Part shown: piece by piece, positions 57,401 through 64,000 of the stretch
How positions within the stretch are numbered: position 1 is the first letter of the stretch
How the letters are laid out: each line of letters opens with the position of its first letter
NCBI GenBank assembly: GCA_013397865.1
Contig: VZTI01001658.1
Coordinates: 79,611 to 143,610, forward strand
From: Struthidea cinerea
Lineage: Eukaryota > Chordata > Aves > Passeriformes > Corcoracidae
Direction of reading: 5' to 3'
Length of the DNA: 64,000 nucleotides
Position numbers and translations under genes: made by a program
The notes under the pieces: generated by a model
Seen by the model: the letters and a program-made list of their open reading frames with translations, nothing else
Told to the model about the DNA's origin: nothing
Database searches by the model: none

Positions 57401-60400
57401 AAGGCCTGGTGGGTGGGGAGTGACACCCTCTGTCCAGGGCAGGTAGGGGTAGACGTGGGCCTGGGGGGCTGCAGCTGGTCAGGACACAAGGAAAACACAG
57501 CTACTTAGTGCACCTGAGGATGGCAGCTTGTGCTAACTCCAAGCTGGGGACTCGTGAGTCACCCAGACACCTGACTCCTGGGATCTTCCAGGCAGAAGCT
57601 GTCTGTCCCAGTGCGTCTTCATGGCTTTGCTAAAATGTGCGTACAGAGCAAAGCCACCTCCGGGATCTTCTTGTTCTTTGGAGCCCTTTTGGGTATGATA
57701 GGAGCCTGCAGGAAGAGGTAGATGTTCACTGAGCAGTCTGGTGTGTGCCTTTGGTTCTGGCATGAGAGGAGCTCTCTGATCCCTAGCAGGTTACTCACTC
57801 TTCTCTTTGGCACCCTGGAGTGAGAGGGCGCAGGTTTCTCCACCACACAGAAGAGCTGCTTCCCTGTATGGATTCACTGTGTCAGACCTAGTCCCATTTA
57901 TGCTGTGTCCCGGGCAAGACTCCTCATGACTTCAGGATCAAGTCCTGCAGCTGCACAGTGCTTCCAGAATCCCACTGCCTTTGCTGTGCAAGGGCTTGTG
58001 CCCATGTTCTGTCTGGGGGATGATAACAGCAGGTGGAAGCTCATTCATACCTGGTGTTTCTTGAATACAGTCATGCTTATGTTAAGGAGAAATATGCAAA
58101 TCTGTTGGATTTTTTAAGCCCTGAAAGTTTTCCTGGCATACTCTGACTTATGTTACCACATGTTTTTAAATTCTGCAGCATTGAGGGAAGAGGTAGGAAA
58201 ATCATTAATTTATTGAGATATCTTACATTGGCTAGGTTTGGCGTTTAGATGTAGTGTGTTACTGGTTTTAGTGTGGGTTTGGGGGAAATAAAGTAACTGG
58301 GTTTTACTCCAGAGTTCTGTGACTGACCAGGAGTTTGGATTCACCCTACAGAAACGGTGCCCCCACAGAAACACCCTGCTGCCCTCCCCACCTCTACTGC
58401 ATCTTCTAATGAAGAGAACAAGGACATTACTGACCCGGACAAGTTCTGTAGCCTCTGCCATGCCACTTTCAACAACCCTCTTATGGCAAAACAGCACTAT
58501 GTAGGCAAGAAGCACAGAAAGCAGGAGACCAAACACAAGCTGATGGCGCACTACGGCCGAACCCCTGATGCACCAGCATCATCCTTCATGGGTGAGTTCT
58601 CAACAGGGAGGCTGATAACCAGCTGAAGAGCAGGGTGGGAGAGAAGCAGAGTGTGTCTAACAGGCCTTTGGACAAGAGAGCCTGTGTGGAGGAAGCAGGG
58701 GAGTATTACTCGTGATGAGGGACTTGATTATACACCCTAAGATTGATTTGGTTGATGTTGTAACCCCCGGCAGCAGATGTTTTAGACTGTAGCTACTCGT
58801 GACAAACTTTGGGTTGTGTTATGCAGTGTTGTTTAATCGGGGACGTGTCCTTTTTAGTCTCAGTGCGGATAATCCAGGGATTTTGGCCAGTACTGTTTCT
58901 AGTTAGGTGATTGCATCCGAAATGGAAAGATAAAAATGGCATTTGATGCTTAAAAGTCGTCTTTGAGGGGACTAGCCAGAGATGGAAGGAATAGGTTTAA
59001 CTGCACCTGCTGCTTCAAAGCACATGAAAGCCAGAAAGATTTCTCCCTGAATGCCTTTCTGCCTCTGTGTGGGCACCTCCATCTGATGAACTAATGCAAC
59101 TCTCTCTGGAGCAAGCAGGAATGTGGAAAAAAAAACCCCAGAGCTATTAAGGAAGAACTTTAGGCAGACAGTTAAAACTCTTTTGGTTTATGATCTGCTG
59201 CTTGTGAGCACTTGTACGTGATGAAAGCACTTGGAGTCCAGTGAAAGCATTAGGTGCTCACAGAAAACTCCCTTGTTCCTCCCAGCAGCCTTCTGTTGGG
59301 CCAGGAAGTCTTAGTGCGTGCTGGATACTTGCGGTAAATAATAAGCAGACAGATCATCTTAAAATCTTCATCAAGGGCTTCTTTCTCTGTCGTAAAAACC
59401 CACACAAGCAGAAGATTAATTATTCTAATTCTTTGCAGGCCACCTTTAGATACCGGTAGCACTTATGACAAATGAGGCTCAATTAGCCAAGTAATGTTCT
59501 CTCCCACATTGCGTGGCCGTGTGGGAGATGGAAAAGGTGCTCGATATCTCACGTTACCCATCTGCTTTGCACCTAATTAGTGGGGTCTGATGAATGGTTC
59601 CACTTGAGTGTGACTCAGGCGCTGACAGTGGCAGGAGCCCGAGCCCAGGCGGGCTGGGTAGGTGGGCAGTGCCCATGCCTGGGTAGGTGGGCAGTGCCCT
59701 TGCCTGTGTGATTGATGTGTCTGAAGAAGTGCCAGCAGAACCAGAATATGTTGTCACATCTCCAGGGCACTTCAGCTCTTCAGGAAAGGTTTCAGAGCCT
59801 GGGCTATAATTGGGGGCTTCTCAGATGAGATGGGCTGCAGTCAGGGATATTTTGTCCCACTCTCTTTGCCTGTGTCTGTGTGCCAACAGCCACAGTTGTC
59901 CCTAAACTCTCTGCTGGGACCTGACTCACAGCAGATAAATATGTGTTCTTTGCAAATGCAACACTGAGGTGTTTGCCTGTCTAAAGTTCTGTGGAATGAG
60001 TGGTTTGGGGTTGAGGAGTGTAGTTTAGACAACTTTGTGCACACACCTGTTGGATGGGTTTGCAACAGAGAAACCTTTACATTGATGGTGCAGGGAAGCA
60101 GACCTGAGGGCTGTATCAGCTCCTCTGGCCTTTCCTGTCCAGATCCAGCTCCATTTTGAGAGCCAGATGTCCCACTGGAGTCTGAAATATCTGAGGTGCA
60201 GCAGCCGTGTGGCGAAGTGTCTGCTACATCCAGAGTTGAGCTTCCCAATGGTTTGCTGCTCTGCGTGCCTGGGGTCCGTCTCCTCTTTCACCTTAAGGAA
60301 ATGTTTTCCTTGTGAGATTCTCAGCCAGAGCCCTTCCCCAGTGAGCCAAAATTCAGGAACATTTAATGTCTTGAGGACAACTGCCAGAATTTTTCCCTGT

Positions 60401-62584
60401 TAGAGACTCCTGTGCTGCCATACTTGCCTCTTTGGTGTCTGTGACCCCCTGAACTTTCAGTCCAGCTGGAGTTGTCATGTTACACAAAACCATTGATCCT
60501 GTCTAGTACCACTATTGTTGGAAACTTTTTTTTTCCTGGCAGTTAGCTGATCCACTGACTGTAACCAAACTGCTTGAGGACAGAGCTTAATATCCTCAGT
60601 TGGCACCTCAGCAAGGCTTAGCAAAATGCTGCATTGTGGAGCTGGACATTGGGTGTAATCTCCTCTGGCTGCCTTTTTTATTGAAATGCTATGAGCTTAC
60701 AAATTCAGTATCTCCCTCATTTTCTGTTTTGACATGTCCAGATCAGCAGAAGTAGGAATATGGGAGAGAAATGGAGTTGCAAAGGCAGTATAGCATTAGG
60801 TTTGGGGTCTGAATCTAAAACTTTTACTATGCCTGATACCGGGAACTGTTTGTAGGGAACATGTGTGTTTTTTAGTGATGAACAAACCACGTTCTGATCA
60901 GGAAAGCTTTTTTGGCTTAGTGATTCCCTTGCAATGACTGGCTGATGCATGGTGGGGTAGTGGGATTCTGTGACCTCCCTGCCTGGTCAGGTTGTTGACT
61001 GTTATTTGTCTTTGTTTAGGGTTGTTTAATAAATCAGGTGATTGAGTATCTTGCTTGTTTCTAACTCAGGCATGGGGATTGGCTAGCTGTGTGTGCTAAC
61101 ACTGCTGTCTGTTTCAGCTGGGAAGGGCTACCCCTGCAGCACGTGTAACATAGTGCTGAACTCCATAGAGCAGTACCAAGCTCACATCAGTGGCTTCAAA
61201 CACAAGAATCAGTAAGTAATGTTCTTGTCTAAGTGTGTTTCCAGCCTCGCTGTTCAAATTGATGGCCTAAATATAACCTAAAATGCAGTTTTGAACACGT
61301 GTTTCCAGCTCACTTCCAAACAGAACAGCAGGGTCTGTGCAGGCTCTCTGTGTCCTGACGCTGCTCCAGGAGCTCCCTCTGCAGACAGCCCAGCCGTGCT
61401 GCCATTGTGGAAGTGCCTCCAGTTGCTTTTGGTTCCTAATAGTTCAGCTCAGCACAGACCTTTGCAGTGAACCTGACACCTATTAAATACAGTTTCTCTT
61501 AACAACTGAGATTTTAATTTATTTAAGGACTGGCTCAGTGGAGATCTGCTTGCCATTCTAATCTCCATTGGGATTGCTTGTTTTAAAATTTGGCATATAA
61601 TCAGCTCGCTCCAGAAACCTGGACTGTATTCCTGAACTCGCTCTCACAGCTGGCAAGTTAAATAATGACATCCCCTGCATATATTATTAACTGAAAAAAA
61701 TTAGACTGCCAGATGATTAATACCAAAAATACTTGTTCTGGAGACTGTCAATCTTTAATTTAAGAGCCTTCACTAAAAGAGGCTCAGTAATGAGCCTGGG
61801 TTGGTTAGAAAGCTTCTTAGAAGGAAGGGGTATTAGGAAATCCTACCTGAAGGGAGGGCAGGCTCCTAGCCAAATTCTCCAGAAGGGGCAGGAAGAAAAC
61901 TGGGATCTCTTGTTGCCCATCTATGGAATAACAGCCTCCTGGTCCCTCAGCTCTGGGGAGTACTTGATGGGAAGATACCGTTCATCCCAGGCAAGTTTCA
62001 GCTCTCGAACAGTACAACTAGATCAGCAAATAGGAAGTATCCCATTCTAGAGAGAGAACATTGAGGATGTTCCCAACATGCACGCATTAATGTTCCCTTT
62101 AAGGACACTGCTATTGTCGGAGCTGTTGCAGCCACACAATTCCCTTTCAGAAAGCTGCTCTGGATTCAGCTGTGCAGTCCTGTTCCAGCTTCTGCAGCCT
62201 GCAGAGAGGCAGGATGCTTGCTTTGTAATGGGAGCCCTTTAGCAGTCCTTGAGCTGTGCCGCAGCTAATTCTGCCGTGCTAAAGGTGTCTGTTTACACAC
62301 AGGCACAGAGGGCAAGGATTCACTTGGAAGATTTTCTGGCAAGTTGTTGCCTGGCTGCAGTGGGCTGTTGCTCCGCTGACAGCCTTGCCTGCTGAGCAGT
62401 GATTGCAGCTGGCACATTTCAGAGCATTTGTGACATTGTCTCCTTTTTTTCCTTTTTCTTGCTCCCTTCCACGTGCAGGATGCCAGGAGCAGTGCCGGTT
62501 GTCGGACCGTTCCCGCCACAGCAGTATGTCCGGGAAGAGTCAACTGCCCCAGGAGGCTACAGTTACTTCAGCCAAGACTTCTAG
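54429..62584 (+). CDS. ZNF346: ZNF346 / JAZ, dsRNA-binding zinc-finger protein (complete, 283 aa)
   Basis: Exons: 54429-54489, 54662-54765, 54853-54948, 56716-56866, 58352-58591, 61118-61211, 62479-62584 (stop TAG 62582-62584); 852 bases, all phases consistent. JAZ binds double-stranded RNA and RNA-DNA hybrids through its fingers, is mainly nuclear/nucleolar, and has been linked to p53-dependent growth control (family knowledge). Four fingers share exactly the spacing C-x2-C-x12-H-x5-H: C37/C40/H53/H59, C103/C106/H119/H125, C170/C173/H186/H192 and C224/C227/H240/H246. Diagnostic strings are CSALLISESQRLAHYQSKKH, CCPICNMTFSSP, KFCSLCHATFNNP and GYPCSTCNIVLNSIEQY. The start is the first in-frame ATG before the donor at 54489. 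The N terminus is shorter than in mammals, and the last exon gives a tail ending YFSQDF that I do not recall from the human protein. ZNF385 and ZFR relatives are less likely given finger content and the UIMC1 neighbour. Confidence 0.95.
54980..55412 (+). mobile_element. CR1 LINE 3' part, ZNF346 intron 3
   Basis: Sense-strand CR1: GAGCGACTGAGGGAGCTGGG, GTTTAGCCTGGAGAAAAGAT, GGCAGACCTCATTGCTGCCT, AATTTCTTCACTGAAAGGAT and GATCTTAGAGGTCTTTTCCA, ending in the AATGATTCTCTCATTGTG tail. The left border is uncertain because CR1-like text (GACCTGATCAATGTCTATAA) reaches back to the exon 3 donor. Confidence 0.9.
55420..55735 (+). mobile_element. Second CR1 LINE 3' part, ZNF346 intron 3
   Basis: Begins GGGAGGGTGTCAGAGGATAA, continues GGCAGAAACTGATGCCCAGG, AGTTTCGCCTGAACATGAGG, GAGGTTGGACCAGATGACCC and CCCTTCCAGCCTGACC, and ends ATTCTGTGAG. 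It lies head to tail behind the first copy, in the same orientation. Confidence 0.9.
56646..56712 (+). mobile_element. ZNF346: CR1 3' tail abutting the ZNF346 exon 4 acceptor
   Basis: GGAGGCTGGACAGGATGACC, then a GAGGACCCTCCCAGCCTCAG block and CACTCTGTGGTTCTCTGTG, is the end of a CR1 (compare GAGGTTGGACCAGATGACCC...ATTCTGTGAG in the neighbouring copy). It runs into the splice acceptor CACAG at 56711-56715, directly before exon 4. Confidence 0.7.
56867..62478 (+). other. ZNF346: ZNF346 introns 4-6
   Basis: Between exons at 58352-58591 and 61118-61211 I recognised only a 25-base tandem duplication at 59656-59705. No additional gene, LTR or clear CR1 was seen. Confidence 0.55.
59656..59705. repeat. 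Two-copy 25-base tandem duplication
   Basis: GGGTAGGTGGGCAGTGCCC followed by ATGCCT (59656-59680) or TTGCCT (59681-59705): two adjacent 25-base units that differ at one base. It lies in ZNF346 intron 5 and is probably length-variable. Confidence 0.9.
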
Positions 62585-64000
62585 AGCAAGTTGCAGCACT
62601 ATTCTTGGAGTTGTTGGTGGCCCCAGAACGCACATCCTTTGCCAGCCCACAATGGTTTCGTTATCCCTCTGGATAAGCAAAACCCTACCCTCCTGTATAC
62701 ACCCGTTGAGCAGAACGGGGACTGAATCTGTCAGGAAAAGGATCCAGCTGGAAGAGACTTGCTAGACAGCAAATACTTCACTCCCTTAGAGTAGTTTTCA
62801 TTGTGTAATTGCTTCCTGTGAAGGTGGGTGCGGTGTGAGAGGAAGTGTGTATCTGGTGTAAGGAGGGTTTGGCAGCAAGCTGGTGGTGGCACCTCCTCCC
62901 TGTCCCCACTCTGGGGGGCTGCCCGTCTTGCTGCTGGACTGCTCTCGGAGGGACACCAGCACCCACAGGCACCCCCGGGCATGACAGGAGGGGACCTGAA
63001 GCCTGGCAGTGGGACCAGAGCCACCCACATGGCCGGGAGGCTGAGGATGGAGCGTGGCCCTTGTCCCCAGGTGTGCCCTGGTGTTGGTGTGCTGTTGGCC
63101 CAGCTCTGCTCCTCCCTGCCCTGGGCCAGGGCTCTGGCTGCCTCGCCAGGCTGAACTCCTTTGCCTTCTGGGCTGGCAGGCATGGGACAGAGCACAGAGT
63201 CACCCACCAGCCACATCCTCCACAGAAGAAGCACAGTCCCCTGCCCAGGCCACAGCCAGCTCTGTGGAGCCAGTTGCTCCTCCAGCAGCACACCCGGGGT
63301 CCCTGCCTCAGTCGGGGGGAGCGCAGCCCTGGCCACAGCCCCAACCACTGCCATCCCTTGTGGCCTCGCTGGCTCCAATGAGTAAATCAGGTGCAGATGT
63401 GGAGTCAGGACCGGGTGCCTGCTTACAATTAGGGGCTGGGAAGGTTGGGGTGGCCCCATTCCTGCCTTGCAGTTCCTTACCATGGCTGCCGCTTTACCGG
63501 GATGAACCCCCAATGTTGTGCAAGGGACAGGGCTGGTGAGCAAAGCTCCTGCTTGCTTGGCCTACAGATGGGCACTGTGATGCCCAATTCAGCACATGGT
63601 GTGTGCCATGTCCCCACGGGGAGCAGCGCACATTCTGGCCCCATGCAACTCGTTCCCTGTACCAGCTGTAGCACTCTCCGACACAGCTGGGGCAGGAAGA
63701 GATGGCGGGGCTGCAGCAGGGACAAGGCATGACACTGCCCACTGTCCTGCTAGATCACCCTCGACTTGTATGTTCCCTGCTCAGCCTTCAGTGCCCCAAT
63801 TTGTGGACACTCCTGTGCCATGCTGGGGGCTTGGTGAAGCCTGGGCTCCCGGTGTCCCTGTCCTGCAGCCCCTGCGCTGGGCCCCACATTCTTGGCTCCC
63901 CAGAGGGAGCAGCAGGTTTATGTTTGCCAAGTTCTGCCTGGTTAAACCTTAACCAAGCTGGGTTGCTCCATCAGTCCCTCCCTGCCAGAGATAAGGATGG
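62585..64000. other. ZNF346 3' UTR and downstream DNA, no gene recognised
   Basis: The ZNF346 3' UTR starts here, but no AATAAA or ATTAAA was found within the window, so its end is unknown. From about 62830 the DNA turns GC-rich. FGFR4 would be expected next by synteny, but no FGFR4 exon is recognisable. Confidence 0.6.

Noticed and set aside
62731..63543. 270-codon minus-strand frame downstream of ZNF346
   Set aside because: Pro/Gly/Ala-rich compositional frame with no domain; opposing frames of similar length overlap it.
63000..64000. Possible 5' exon of FGFR4, expected next by synteny
   Set aside because: No FGFR signal peptide or Ig-type sequence with splice sites could be found before the window ends.
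1..64000. Prokaryotic-type systems (operons, CRISPR arrays, insertion sequences, phage)
   Set aside because: The window is clearly vertebrate nuclear DNA; no such structure is present.

Overview
This is a vertebrate nuclear window, almost certainly avian. It has interrupted genes with GT-AG introns, CR1 LINE 3' ends of the bird type, and a solo endogenous-retrovirus LTR of a family I know from songbirds. The GC-rich, gene-dense left third looks like a bird microchromosome. One 710-base assembly gap lies at 13250-13959, and there is one stray N at 748. The gene order UNC5A - HK3 - UIMC1 - ZNF346 is that of human 5q35.2, just upstream of FGFR4, so this is a conserved syntenic block and not a novel system.

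Layout. 1-2982 is UNC5A intron with a degenerate minisatellite and AT-rich islands that look like conserved regulatory elements. 2983-7424 (+) holds UNC5A coding exons 2-16; the signal-peptide exon is outside the window. 7951-12975 (-) holds a complete HK3 in 19 coding exons (926 aa), tail to tail with UNC5A. Its promoter probably falls in the gap. 14545-49740 (-) holds a complete UIMC1/RAP80 coding region in 12 coding exons (809 aa), plus a noncoding first exon near 53946-54060. 54429-62584 (+) holds a complete ZNF346/JAZ in 7 exons (283 aa), head to head with UIMC1 across a CpG-island promoter. 62585-64000 is downstream DNA with no gene recognised.

The four genes do not form a pathway: UNC5A is a netrin dependence receptor, HK3 a hexokinase, UIMC1 a ubiquitin reader of the BRCA1-A DNA-repair complex, and ZNF346 a double-stranded-RNA-binding zinc-finger protein. 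All gene models were built by hand by matching family protein motifs and checking splice sites and reading phase at each junction; every junction kept the frame. Introns of UIMC1 and ZNF346 carry CR1 fragments, old LINE relics (one with recognisable reverse-transcriptase blocks) and the solo LTR.

I saw no CRISPR, operon, insertion sequence, tRNA or rRNA gene. The most interesting observations are the CR1-derived sequence abutting a ZNF346 splice acceptor, the solo LTR with a nested CR1 and an intact target duplication, the very short HK3 3' UTR, and the loss of the HK3 N-half phosphate loop.
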